Positions 1-7,814 of a stretch of 61,870 nucleotides of DNA are shown in pieces. Positions within the stretch are counted from its first letter, which is position 1, and every line of letters begins with the position of its first letter. Below the pieces are notes generated by a model, which did no database searches, was not told the DNA's origin, and was given only the letters and a program-made list of their open reading frames with translations. The DNA comes from an uncultured Rubrobacteraceae bacterium (lineage in GTDB: Bacteria > Actinomycetota > Rubrobacteria > Rubrobacterales > Rubrobacteraceae), in the NCBI GenBank assembly GCA_902806065.1, contig CADCVE010000097.1, positions 1 through 61,870 of the forward strand, read 5' to 3'. The position numbers and the translations under genes were made by a program.

Positions 1-115
1 ATCCTTAGGTCCTTCGAGTAGGCATTCACGCGCAAAGCATCGCACGCCCGTCAGTCGTTACGCAAACCGCTGTAGGTGTTGTGTACGCTGCGGGTAGACC
101 TACTAGAGTACAACC

Positions 116-1045
116 TCAATATGCCGGTCGAGGTACCGCCTCCGGTGACTCGTTGGGCCTCTCGCTATTAGCGGTTAGTAGGGCTACCAGTGCCTCTAGT
201 TCCTCCTGCTCGCGGAAGCGGATCTCGAGCTTGCCTCCCTGGCGCGACGAACGTACACTCGTGGGCATCATCAGTACGTCCTGGATTCGCCGGGAAGCCT
301 CACTATACTCCGCCACCACTGGTCGTTCTTCCTTGACTCCAGCTTCGGCTTGCGGTCTCTCGTGCGATCCCGCAAGCTCCTCACGTACCAGCTCCTCTGT
401 CTTTCTTACCGAAAGCTTCTCGCCCTGCACCCTCGCCGCTGTCTGTAACATTTGTTTTTCGGATAACATTTCCTTTTCGATGCCACGCGCGAGAAGAGCG
501 CGAGCGTGTCCCTCTGTTAGCTTCTCCTCAAGCACTAGGGCTTGGATTGACTCCGGTAGACGCGTGAGGCGCAGCGTGTTGACAACGGCTGCGCGGCTCT
601 TACCCAACCGGGCGGCGAGCTGCTCTTTGGTAAAGCCGAAGCTGTCCATCAAGGCCTGGTATGCAGCAGCGGTCTCTAGAGGGTTGAGGTCCTCGCGTTG
701 CAGATTCTCGACGAGAGCCATCTCCATTGATTCACTCTCACCTGCTTGCCGGATCAGGACAGGCACGCGGTCGAGGCCCGCTTCCCTGGCTGCCCTTAGC
801 CTTCGCTCCCCGGCTATCAACTCGAACCCGGTCTCAGTAGAGCGGATGACAAGCGGTTGCAAAATACCTACTTCTCTTATCGAGGCTGCTAGCTCTTTAA
901 TGCTCGTCTCTGAGAAGTTGCGGCGCGGCTGATGCGTATTCGGCCGGATCGCCGAGAGTGGAACCTCCTCGAACCTCAACCCCCCCACGCTGTCGCCTGC
1001 GGATATCAGCGCGGACAGACCACGTCCTAGGCCTCTTCTACCCAC
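116..1045 (-). CDS. parB: ParB-family chromosome partition protein
   Basis: DNA-binding CTPase clamp that loads on parS and organises the origin for segregation with ParA. Seen: a basic N-terminal tail (VGRRGLGRGLSALI, the ParA-contacting type), the ParB domain with NTHQPRRNF and the GERRLRAA nucleotide/parS-loading motif, then an HTH (KEQLAARLGKSRAAVVN) and a C-terminal dimerisation region. I chose the GTG at 1045 because the conserved tail begins there, an AGAGG lies upstream, and it overlaps the parA stop, as expected for coupled translation. The frame stays open to an ATG at 1123, but those 26 residues look like parA read in another frame. Length (309 aa) is normal. Two parS sites lie at 2680 and 2763. 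Confidence 0.95.
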   Translation of the reverse strand: MGRRGLGRGLSALISAGDSVGGLRFEEVPLSAIRPNTHQPRRNFSETSIKELAASIREVGILQPLVIRSTETGFELIAGERRLRAAREAGLDRVPVLIRQAGESESMEMALVENLQREDLNPLETAAAYQALMDSFGFTKEQLAARLGKSRAAVVNTLRLTRLPESIQALVLEEKLTEGHARALLARGIEKEMLSEKQMLQTAARVQGEKLSVRKTEELVREELAGSHERPQAEAGVKEERPVVAEYSEASRRIQDVLMMPTSVRSSRQGGKLEIRFREQEELEALVALLTANSERPNESPEAVPRPAY

Positions 1046-1799
1046 GCGCCAAGACCTCTTCAGCAACGGCGGCATACGCCTGAGCCCCACTGCTCTTCGG
1101 AGCATACAGTGCGACGGGCACACCGAAGCTTGGAGCTTCGCTAAGCCTCACGTTGCGTGGTATGACCGTGTGAAAGACTTGATCTCCAAAGAACGACCTC
1201 ACTTCCCCAACGACTTGATGTGAAAGGTTTGTGCGAGTGTCGAACATTGTCAACAACACACCCCCGATCTTTAGGGCCTGATTTAGCTCCTCCCGCACCA
1301 TCCTTATGCTCCTCATCAACTGAGTAAGTCCTTCTAAAGCATAGTATTCACATTGGATCGGGATAAGCACCTCGTCCGCAGCGGTCAGTGCATTGAGTGT
1401 GAGAAGGTCTAGAGATGGCGGACAATCAATTAATACCCTGTCGAAAACACCAGATGGGAGCTTCTCCAGCGCCCGCTTGAGCTTGAATTCGCGAGCCAGC
1501 GTAGAGACTAACTCTACCTCCGCCCCTACAAGGTTTATCGTTGCCGGCGCGACTCGTAGACCCTCGACTTCCGTCTCCACGGCGACCTTTTCCAGGGGTT
1601 TTCCATCGAGCAACACATCATACATGCAACCGTTGTCGGTAGACGAGACACCGAGGCCACTCGTGGCGTTACCTTGAGGATCTATATCGAGAACCAGAAC
1701 TTTTTCCCCCAGCCCCGCAAGATATGTGGCTAGGTTGATAGCGGTGGTGCTCTTACCCACCCCGCCCTTCTGATTAACGATGGCAACCACTGTAGGCAC
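1038..1799 (-). CDS. parA: ParA-family partition ATPase
   Basis: Deviant-Walker ATPase (Soj/ParA) that binds nucleoid DNA and moves ParB-parS complexes. Seen: deviant Walker A KGGVGKST near residues 11-18, DIDPQGNATSGLG, and DCPPSLDLLTLNA as Walker B region; 253 aa, standard for chromosomal ParA. Start is GTG at 1799; no Shine-Dalgarno precedes it, but an extended -10 (TGC-TAAGAT) ends 7 nt upstream, so the transcript may be leaderless. Overlaps parB downstream. Confidence 0.96.
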   Translation of the reverse strand: MPTVVAIVNQKGGVGKSTTAINLATYLAGLGEKVLVLDIDPQGNATSGLGVSSTDNGCMYDVLLDGKPLEKVAVETEVEGLRVAPATINLVGAEVELVSTLAREFKLKRALEKLPSGVFDRVLIDCPPSLDLLTLNALTAADEVLIPIQCEYYALEGLTQLMRSIRMVREELNQALKIGGVLLTMFDTRTNLSHQVVGEVRSFFGDQVFHTVIPRNVRLSEAPSFGVPVALYAPKSSGAQAYAAVAEEVLARG

Positions 1800-1806
1800 A
1801 GGTAAA

Positions 1807-1815
1807 ATCTTAGCA
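1807..1815 (-). promoter_or_regulatory. Extended -10 element for parA, leaderless type
   Basis: On the minus strand TGC-TAAGAT is followed by 7 nt and then the GTG of parA. That spacing would place the transcription start at or next to the start codon. No good -35 was recognised. Confidence 0.5.
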
Positions 1816-1938
1816 CGCTTTCTATACAGCCTGCCGCCGTCCCCAGGCGAAACGTGCCTGCCAGCACCTCTTATCCACCTAACCCTCTGCTCCTGCTAAT
1901 GGTTCTAGTGGCTAGGCCCTACGTACCCCGTTCTCACT

Positions 1939-2679
1939 CTAAAGGGCACCCAAGGGCCGTTTCTTAGCCATCCCAACTTTGCGGGGAAACCTACTTGAAG
2001 TGTCTGCGACTTTATCAAACACTACTAGCCTCCGCTCCTTCTGCGGAAGCGAGGCTCGGTACTTCACCTCGAGGATGTCCTTCAAGTGGGCTCCAAGTTG
2101 TTTAGAAGCTCCAACCCCGGCAAGTAGCTCGTCTTCATGTAGGCTGGCCTTCATCGAGACGATCTGTCCCCCAAGACGTACCAGAGGCGCGCAGTACTCC
2201 ACAACTACCGGCAAGGCGGCCAGAGCTCGTGCGGTAGCGAGATCAAAGGTGTGCCGATACTCTGACATTCTCCCAAGGTCTTCTGCACGAACCTGCAACA
2301 CCTTTACGTTCTTTAACTCTAATTGTGTGTTCACCTCCTCCAGAAACCGCGCCTTTTTCTCTGCAGCCTCCAATAAGGTTACCGAGAGTGCTGGCCGCGC
2401 TATCGCAAGCGGCACTCCCGGCAGACCCCCGCCCGTTCCCACATCCACTAAAGAGCCGGCTATCCCCAAGCGGCTCACCTTCAGACAACTCAACGAGTCA
2501 AGAATATGCTCGGAAATAATTTGCTCGACGTCCTTCGTGCCAATCACGTTTGCAAGCGAATAGTTCGCCAGCGACTCCGCATAAGAGGCCAGCAATGGCA
2601 AGCATAAGGGGTCCAGGTCCAGCCCCCACTCACTGCATTGCAGAGTTAGCTGCTCCATTCTTTTTGTCAACGCAGGCAT
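1939..2679 (-). CDS. rsmG: 16S rRNA (guanine527-N7)-methyltransferase RsmG/GidB
   Basis: Uses SAM to methylate G527 (E. coli numbering) of 16S rRNA. Seen: the SAM-binding glycine motif DVGTGGGLPGVPLAI near residues 79-93, an acidic strand (TLLEAAEKKARFLEEV) and conserved N-terminal helices; 246 aa, a little longer than usual because of a basic C-terminal tail. Start uncertain: the ATG at 2679 directly abuts a parS site and has no Shine-Dalgarno; an in-frame ATG at 2658 would give 239 aa. The neighbours parA/parB and jag are the classic origin-proximal set. Confidence 0.95.
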   Translation of the reverse strand: MPALTKRMEQLTLQCSEWGLDLDPLCLPLLASYAESLANYSLANVIGTKDVEQIISEHILDSLSCLKVSRLGIAGSLVDVGTGGGLPGVPLAIARPALSVTLLEAAEKKARFLEEVNTQLELKNVKVLQVRAEDLGRMSEYRHTFDLATARALAALPVVVEYCAPLVRLGGQIVSMKASLHEDELLAGVGASKQLGAHLKDILEVKYRASLPQKERRLVVFDKVADTSSRFPRKVGMAKKRPLGAL

Positions 2680-2695
2680 TGTTTCACGTGAAACG
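2680..2695. other. parS site 1
   Basis: TGTTTCACGTGAAACG matches the bacterial consensus TGTTTCACGTGAAACA at 15 of 16 positions. It directly abuts the ATG of rsmG. ParB encoded at 116-1045 should load here. Confidence 0.93.
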
Positions 2696-2762
2696 CGAGC
2701 CTATCCTCAATTGAATGCGACAGCGCCAAAAGTTGGCACAGACAAACATATGGCGCAGAAGG

Positions 2763-2778
2763 GGTTTCACGTGAAACA
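2763..2778. other. parS site 2
   Basis: GGTTTCACGTGAAACA matches the consensus at 15 of 16 positions, with its centre 83 bp from that of site 1. It lies just past the stop of jag in the rsmG-jag spacer. Confidence 0.93.
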
Positions 2779-2786
2779 GGGCGGCC

Positions 2787-3560
2787 TTAGATAGGGGTGA
2801 TAACGACTCTTCGATCCTCTTCTTCGCCTTCACTAGAGGTATCCACATGGGGGTTCTTCTCCAAAAAGAGATGCACGACGCGGCGTTCCGCAGCTGTCAT
2901 AGGGGGTAAGCTAAGCGCTTGCTCTTCTCGTACCGCGCGACGCGCAGTACGATGTGCCATACCTTGAAGGGCCTCTACCCGGCGCTGCCTGTAGCCCTCG
3001 GAGTCGATGACGATCTTCTTGGAAAACACGCGGTCTCTGTACACAGCTACGTTGGTAAGGTATTGCACTGCATCTATGGTCTCACCCTTCCGGCCTACTA
3101 GAAGACCGGTTTCCTTCGTAATCACGTCCACTGTGATCACTTCTCCCGACTCATAGGCATCGACAGTGGCTTGAAATCCCATAGCGTTCATAAGCGTAGT
3201 AACGAATTCGTCGACGGCCACGATCAGGTCTTCGGGGATATCCTCTGTAGACTCTCCGGCTTCTTGTATCAGACCTGCCTCAATCTCGGCATGTTCTATG
3301 TCAGGCACCAGCTGATGTTGCTCGACCACCCCAGTAGTTTCAGAAGTAAGTTGCTCGTTCTCCATAGTAGACGACATGCTCCTAGACTCGGGCACTTCAA
3401 CAAACACACGAGCATCCCGGGCGCCTATACCAAGGAATCCCGTGCTTCCCTCATCCAGAACCTGAAATCTGAGTTCATCCCTGCTGACACCAAGACCGGC
3501 AGCAGCTTTCTCCAGGGCTTCCTCAACAGTAGCGGCGTAAAATTCTCTACTTTCGCTCAT
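2787..3560 (-). CDS. khpB: Jag/KhpB RNA-binding protein (Jag_N-KH-R3H)
   Basis: Cytoplasmic RNA-binding protein of the Jag/KhpB family, implicated elsewhere in cell-division and envelope control. Seen: Jag_N domain at residues 1-55 (EEALEKAAAGLGVSRDEL, then GFLGIGARDARV), an acidic linker around 60-115, a KH domain with the GRKGETIDAVQ loop, and an R3H segment near the C-terminus (MTAAERRVVHLFLEKN). 257 aa. Its ATG overlaps the yidC stop (ATGA), indicating translational coupling in the rpmH-rnpA-yidD-yidC-jag run. Confidence 0.95.
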   Translation of the reverse strand: MSESREFYAATVEEALEKAAAGLGVSRDELRFQVLDEGSTGFLGIGARDARVFVEVPESRSMSSTMENEQLTSETTGVVEQHQLVPDIEHAEIEAGLIQEAGESTEDIPEDLIVAVDEFVTTLMNAMGFQATVDAYESGEVITVDVITKETGLLVGRKGETIDAVQYLTNVAVYRDRVFSKKIVIDSEGYRQRRVEALQGMAHRTARRAVREEQALSLPPMTAAERRVVHLFLEKNPHVDTSSEGEEEDRRVVITPI

Positions 3561-4411
3561 CGCTTTTTCTTCCTTCTACGCTTTCTCTTAGCGGCCTTGG
3601 CGGCCTGAGTGGTACGTTCAGAAGGCTCGGCTTCTGGCGCCTCATGCCCATTCTTACCGCTATTCTGAAACTGCGCGTTCTTCGTCGCTACTTTCCCTTC
3701 GTTTTCGCCTCTTGAAGTAACGAGTTTCCCTGACTTGCTTGCAGATCCATCCGTAGCAGTCTTTCGACCGGGACCGTGATTGTAGATAAAATAGTTCTGC
3801 ACCAGGGTCACGAGGTTAGAGGTGATCCAGTACATAAACAGACCCGCCGGGAAGTTCAAAAGGAACACTGTAAAGACTACTGGCAAAATCCTCATCATCC
3901 AGCGCTGCTGCGCATCGATATGCTTTGAGGTAATCTCTGAGGCGGCGAGCATTGTCACAGCCGAGAGAACCGGGAGCAAATAGTAAGGATCCTTCATAGA
4001 TAAATCCTGAAACCATAAAACGCCGCCCGAAGCAAAGCTCTCGTGCGTCGCGCCAAATCCCTGAATAACATAGAACATAGTGATAAAGATCGGCATCTGG
4101 ATCAGAAGGGGCAGACAACTGCCGAACGGGTTCACCTTACGCTCCTGGTAAAGCTTCATGATCTCTTCCTGCTGTTGCTGCCTGTTGTCCTTGTATTTCG
4201 CCCGAATCTTGTCCATCTCGGGCTTCAGATCCTGCATAGCGCGCATACTCTTGACTTGCCTAACGGTAAGGGGGAAGAGAATAGAACGCACGACTACGGT
4301 AAGGATGGCGATGCTCAACCACCACGGCGCACCATAACTGTAAAACAATTCCAAGCCGCTGCCTAAGAGATTAGTTAGCGGAGAAAAAATCCTCTCTAGA
4401 AACTCAATCAT
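3557..4411 (-). CDS. yidC: Membrane protein insertase YidC/Oxa1 family
   Basis: Inserts and folds inner-membrane proteins, alone or with SecYEG. Seen: five hydrophobic segments of the Oxa1 core, the conserved Arg in TM1 (TVVVRSILFPLT), the charged cytoplasmic hairpin (KYKDNRQQQQEEIMKLYQ), NPFGSCLPLLIQMP, and a highly basic tail ending KRKRRRKKKR that likely contacts ribosomes. 284 aa with a short N-terminus, the Gram-positive/actinobacterial layout without the large periplasmic domain. A GAGAAGG Shine-Dalgarno precedes the ATG. Confidence 0.96.
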   Translation of the reverse strand: MIEFLERIFSPLTNLLGSGLELFYSYGAPWWLSIAILTVVVRSILFPLTVRQVKSMRAMQDLKPEMDKIRAKYKDNRQQQQEEIMKLYQERKVNPFGSCLPLLIQMPIFITMFYVIQGFGATHESFASGGVLWFQDLSMKDPYYLLPVLSAVTMLAASEITSKHIDAQQRWMMRILPVVFTVFLLNFPAGLFMYWITSNLVTLVQNYFIYNHGPGRKTATDGSASKSGKLVTSRGENEGKVATKNAQFQNSGKNGHEAPEAEPSERTTQAAKAAKRKRRRKKKR

Positions 4412-4421
4412 AACGTCCTTC

Positions 4422-4637
4422 TCACCTTACTGGGTCCACCCCTCCCTTTGACCATGGGTTGCAGCGTAACACTCTCCACGCTCCCATAAACCCACCTTTG
4501 AGGACACCGTACTTCAACACAGCCTGAAGCGCGTACTCTGAGCAAGTGGGCCAATACCTGCACGAGGGTGGCAGCAACGGTGACAAGAATCGCCTGTACG
4601 TCTTGATGGTCCCGGCGAGAACATCTCGCGGCCTCAT
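4422..4637 (-). CDS. yidD: Membrane protein insertion efficiency factor YidD
   Basis: Small membrane-associated helper of YidC. Seen: the hallmark core FLSPLLPPSCRYWPTCSEYA with both conserved Cys, and GGFMGAWRVLRCNPWSKGG. I chose the ATG at 4637 (71 aa) because a GGTGG lies about 8 nt upstream and it matches the usual family start; a GTG at 4649 would add four residues and has no ribosome site. It overlaps the rnpA stop, so it is coupled. Confidence 0.93.
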   Translation of the reverse strand: MRPRDVLAGTIKTYRRFLSPLLPPSCRYWPTCSEYALQAVLKYGVLKGGFMGAWRVLRCNPWSKGGVDPVR

Positions 4638-4638
4638 T

Positions 4639-4995
4639 CTAGGAACCACCGGTATTGCCGCCCTTGTTCAACCTCTGCAACGAACGCGAAAACTCGTCTC
4701 TCAACTCTTCGAACGAAGCATCAGCAGCGGCCGGACGAGCTGAGATTACGAGATCCAATCCACCCGGAAGACCATCCGCAGAACAACGAAAGATCTCCTT
4801 CAAGCGCCGCCGAACTCCATTGCGCTTGACTGCTGTCCCAACCTTCTTGGAGACCGAGAGCCCTAGTCTTGCTCCCTCCAGGGTGTTCGGCAAGGCATGA
4901 ACAGCGAACAACCTTCCTCTATAGACTGACCCTTTTCGGTAGACCCGCTCAAACTCCGAGGAAGCGGTAAGACTCGTTCTCCTACGGCGAGGCAA
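4639..4995 (-). CDS. rnpA: Ribonuclease P protein component
   Basis: Protein subunit of RNase P, which removes 5' leaders from pre-tRNA together with the rnpB RNA (18271-18731 in this window). Seen: FxxVYRKGSVYRGRLFAVH, LGLSVSKKVGTAVKRNGVRRRLKE (RNR-type signature; residues near 45-70) and the basic N-terminus MPRRRRTSL. 118 aa, standard. Lies 3 nt after rpmH in the universal rpmH-rnpA-yidD-yidC order. Confidence 0.96.
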   Translation of the reverse strand: MPRRRRTSLTASSEFERVYRKGSVYRGRLFAVHALPNTLEGARLGLSVSKKVGTAVKRNGVRRRLKEIFRCSADGLPGGLDLVISARPAAADASFEELRDEFSRSLQRLNKGGNTGGS

Positions 4996-4998
4996 CGG

Positions 4999-5133
4999 TC
5001 AAACGGCCAGCCGTTTACGCCCCTGACGCCGGCGCGCAGATATGATCCTGCGGCCTCCAGATGTACTCATACGCTTGCGGAATCCGTGGGTCTTGGCGCG
5101 CTTGCGACGGTTCGGCTGATAGGTACGCTTCAT
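4999..5133 (-). CDS. rpmH: 50S ribosomal protein L34
   Basis: 44-residue ribosomal protein. Translation from the ATG at 5133 begins [20 protein letters not shown] and continues [24 protein letters not shown] before TGA, matching the L34 family throughout. A strong GAGGGAG Shine-Dalgarno lies about 6 nt upstream. First gene of the leftward operon. Confidence 0.98.
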   Translation of the reverse strand: MKRTYQPNRRKRAKTHGFRKRMSTSGGRRIISARRRQGRKRLAV

Positions 5134-5177
5134 AAAACTCCCTCAAGTCTATCTATCTAAGTGTGACTAACTAGCCT

Positions 5178-5183
5178 AGTATA
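5178..5183 (-). promoter_or_regulatory. rpmH: Probable -10 of the rpmH operon promoter
   Basis: TATACT on the minus strand about 45 nt before the rpmH ATG. The 17-nt-upstream hexamer is only a weak -35 (CTGGAC). This is the best candidate in the 5134-5502 intergenic stretch. Confidence 0.4.
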
Positions 5184-5385
5184 GCCGAACCGTCAAATCC
5201 GTCCAGCAACGCTTACACATCCACGCCACTCAAGGTTATCTAGAATGCTTTCTTTAACACACCGAGAAAAGCCCTGCAAAACTCAGTTTAATCTGGAAGT
5301 AATGTACACAGTCTCGCGTGATGATCTTCGACAGAGGGCCTTTTGCGGCGCTGGCTATCGCTTCATACTCTACAAGGTAGTAAAG

Positions 5386-5418
5386 TTATCCACAGGGTGT
5401 GGAAAAAACTGTGGATAA
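5386..5418. promoter_or_regulatory. Inverted pair of perfect DnaA boxes
   Basis: TTATCCACA at 5386-5394 and its reverse complement TGTGGATAA at 5410-5418 face each other across 15 bp. They lie in the 369-bp rpmH-ORF spacer (5134-5502) upstream of the GHKL-ATPase gene and dnaA, and could be a second origin sub-region or a DnaA-responsive operator. Apart from these and the rpmH promoter I see nothing else in the spacer. Confidence 0.85.
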
Positions 5419-5502
5419 TCATGGTAATACTCTGCAAAAGTGCGATTTTTTGACGGTGGCTATAGCGTCTTGGAGAAGGGTACGCAATAATCTGCGAAGG
5501 GG

Positions 5503-6291
5503 ATGATGTACGCGAACCGCACACAGGACCACGATCTCGATCTTCGCATCAAGGTCGCGGTGTACTCCGATGGTGGAGAGCCGGAGGTAAGTGAAATATC
5601 GGCGGCCTCGACAGGCGCGGCAGGCGGGAAGTTCTTTAAGGTTGTTGTGGAGAAGGTCAGGGAGTGTAAGGGCTGTGTACCGGAAAAGGCATTACAGGAG
5701 TTGATCGAGAACCTTATACACGCCGAGTTCAAAGGCGTTGTGATCTCCGTTCTCGAAGGAGGCAACGTGGTGAGGATCTCGGACAAAGGTCCCGGGATAC
5801 AAGACAAGAATCGGGCCTTCGAATTTGGTTTCTCGGGTGCTACACCGAACGCCGCGCAAGAGATCAGAGGCGTTGGGGCAGGACTGGGAATTGCCAGGGC
5901 GGCCGCCGAGGAGGCAGGGGGCACGGTCACGATTGAGGACAACATCGGGGGCGGGACTGTGGTGACACTCTCGGTGGGGGAGACCGCTCAAGCACCTAGT
6001 ACCGGAAATCCCCCGGAACAGCCGTCGCCGCGAAGGAAGTATCCTGATGCCGTGCCGAAGATGAACATCTCAGAGAGGCAACAAAAGGTGTTGGTCACGG
6101 TTTTGGAGTCCGGGGAGCTGGGGCCTTCCACGGTCGCGGAGCGGTTGGGTATCAGTGTAAGTACAGCCTACAGAGACCTCTCCGTGCTCGAGGAGCATGG
6201 TCTAGTCGCCAGCGTGGACTCGGGGAAGCGTGTAATCACGCTGCTGGGTCAGGACCTGGTAGAGGCAATTGTTTCCACGTGGGTGAAGTAG
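5503..6291 (+). CDS. GHKL-type ATPase domain fused to winged HTH; possible replication/dnaA regulator
   Basis: Unnamed protein, 262 aa. Residues about 45-155 form a HATPase_c (GHKL) fold: N-box ELIENLIHA (Asn70), G1 box DKGPGI (94-99), G2 box GVGAGLGI (123-130), and GGGTVVTLS. A Pro-rich linker follows, then a DeoR/ArsR-like winged helix at about 187-250 (STVAERLGISVSTAYRDLSVLEEHGLV). No histidine phosphotransfer helix, receiver or membrane segment is present, so it is not a classical sensor kinase. It ends 3 nt before the dnaA GTG, so the two are co-transcribed, and two DnaA boxes precede it. ATP-controlled DNA binding at the origin is inference. Start is ATG 5503 or 5506; an in-frame stop at 5488 rules out longer forms, and AAGGGG sits very close to the start. 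Confidence 0.88.
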   Translation: MMYANRTQDHDLDLRIKVAVYSDGGEPEVSEISAASTGAAGGKFFKVVVEKVRECKGCVPEKALQELIENLIHAEFKGVVISVLEGGNVVRISDKGPGIQDKNRAFEFGFSGATPNAAQEIRGVGAGLGIARAAAEEAGGTVTIEDNIGGGTVVTLSVGETAQAPSTGNPPEQPSPRRKYPDAVPKMNISERQQKVLVTVLESGELGPSTVAERLGISVSTAYRDLSVLEEHGLVASVDSGKRVITLLGQDLVEAIVSTWVK

Positions 6292-6294
6292 CCT

Positions 6295-7671
6295 GTGCCT
6301 CGTACCGTGGAAGAAGTCTGGATCGCGGTGCTGGACCGAATCTCAGAGCACATAGACACTCCCTCCTTGCGGGTATGGTTCGATAGCACGAAGCCGGTGG
6401 ACCTCTACGAAGACCGGTTGGAAATCTCTGTACCAAACCCCCTCGCCAAGGAGTACATCGAGACTAGGTTCAAGCCACTGCTCGAAGAGGCTCTGGACTC
6501 CGCTCTCGGCAGAACAGACACAACCCTCGTCGTGAGCATCGATAACGGCGACGCGCGCATACCCCGCAGCCCAGAGAGTCACAATGGGGAGAATAGATGG
6601 GGAGGCTATAACGACGCAGATTTCACAAGAAACGTCCGGGCGTCACGGCCCTCCAAGAACAGATATACCTTCGACACTTTTGTAATCGGCGCTGGCAACA
6701 GGTTCGCGCATGCAGCCGCCCTCGCGGTCTCTGAAACGCCCGGCGTCGTCTACAATCCACTCTTTGTCTATGGTGGCGTTGGTCTAGGCAAGACCCACCT
6801 CTTGCGTGCGGTCGGGCAATACGTCGAGGACCAGGACCCAGGTATACGGTTACGCTACGTAACCTGCGAGAACTTCACCAACGACTTCATCAACTCCGTC
6901 AGGGACAATGCTCCTCTGGGCTTCCAGAAGCGGTATCGGGAGAACGACGTACTCCTAATAGACGATATACAGTTTCTGGAGGGCAAGATCGAGACGCAGG
7001 AAGCGTTCTTCCACACCTTCAATACGCTCTACGAGGAGAACAAGCAGATCGTCATAACCTCCGACAGGCACCCGAAGTACATCCCGACACTGGAGAACCG
7101 CCTGGTCTCCCGGTTCGAGTGGGGGCTCGTCACCGACATCCAACCGCCGGACCTGGAGACCAGGATCGCAATCCTCCGCAAAAAGGCGATGATGGACCGT
7201 CTCCAGGTGAACGACGACGTCCTGACGTTTGTAGCTTCTAAAGTCTCGACGAATATCCGCGAGCTGGAGGGGGCGCTGGTGCGCATCCTGGCCTATTCGT
7301 CGCTCTACGGACGGACGGTGACCGTGGCCCTAGCGGAAGAGGTCCTCAAGGACATCCTGCTCGACGCGGCTTACCGGGAGATACCGGTCGAGCTTATACA
7401 GCATGAGGTTTGCCGTTACTTCGGCATCTCCAAGGGGGATCTCCTCGGCTCCAGCCGTTCCAAAGCCTTCTCCTACCCACGACAAGTCGCGATGTATCTC
7501 TCCCGCGAACTCACCGACGAATCACTCCCCAAGATCGGTCGTGCCTTCGGCGGTCGCGACCACTCAACGGTCATGCACGCGCTCGCCAAAATCTCCAAAC
7601 TTATGAACAGCGACCGCGACGTCTTCAATCAGATCCACGAGATCACCTACCACGTCAAGAGCAAACGCTGA
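6295..7671 (+). CDS. dnaA: Chromosomal replication initiator protein DnaA
   Basis: AAA+ ATPase that binds DnaA boxes and melts oriC. Seen: N-terminal domain I ([11 protein letters not shown]...SLRVWF), a short variable linker, Walker [12 protein letters not shown] (near residue 162), Walker [13 protein letters not shown], sensor regions ([24 protein letters not shown]) and the C-terminal DNA-binding signature [16 protein letters not shown]. 458 aa. GTG start four nt after the previous stop implies one transcript with the GHKL-ATPase gene. The boxes it recognises fill the next 400 bp. Confidence 0.98.
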   Translation: MPRTVEEVWIAVLDRISEHIDTPSLRVWFDSTKPVDLYEDRLEISVPNPLAKEYIETRFKPLLEEALDSALGRTDTTLVVSIDNGDARIPRSPESHNGENRWGGYNDADFTRNVRASRPSKNRYTFDTFVIGAGNRFAHAAALAVSETPGVVYNPLFVYGGVGLGKTHLLRAVGQYVEDQDPGIRLRYVTCENFTNDFINSVRDNAPLGFQKRYRENDVLLIDDIQFLEGKIETQEAFFHTFNTLYEENKQIVITSDRHPKYIPTLENRLVSRFEWGLVTDIQPPDLETRIAILRKKAMMDRLQVNDDVLTFVASKVSTNIRELEGALVRILAYSSLYGRTVTVALAEEVLKDILLDAAYREIPVELIQHEVCRYFGISKGDLLGSSRSKAFSYPRQVAMYLSRELTDESLPKIGRAFGGRDHSTVMHALAKISKLMNSDRDVFNQIHEITYHVKSKR

Positions 7672-7814
7672 TCGAAAACCTCCCCCCGGAAAAGAAGCCC
7701 ATAAACCTCTCCACAACTCGTAACCCTAACCCCCAAACTTCGCAAAAATGTCCTTCTATCCCTCCCCTACAGGGATGGCAGTTTGTAACACCTTCTAAAC
7801 ATACCTGTCTAAAG

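Noticed and set aside
1-115. Gene or site left of parB
   Set aside because: No start, motif or structure can be seen before the parB stop.
81-932. Long open frame on the + strand (283 codons)
   Set aside because: It lies antisense to parB, is Ser/Arg-rich without any motif, and parB is clear in the other strand.
7758-7776. Terminator after dnaA
   Set aside because: Only a 6-bp stem (ATCCCT/AGGGAT) with no U-run; not enough to call.
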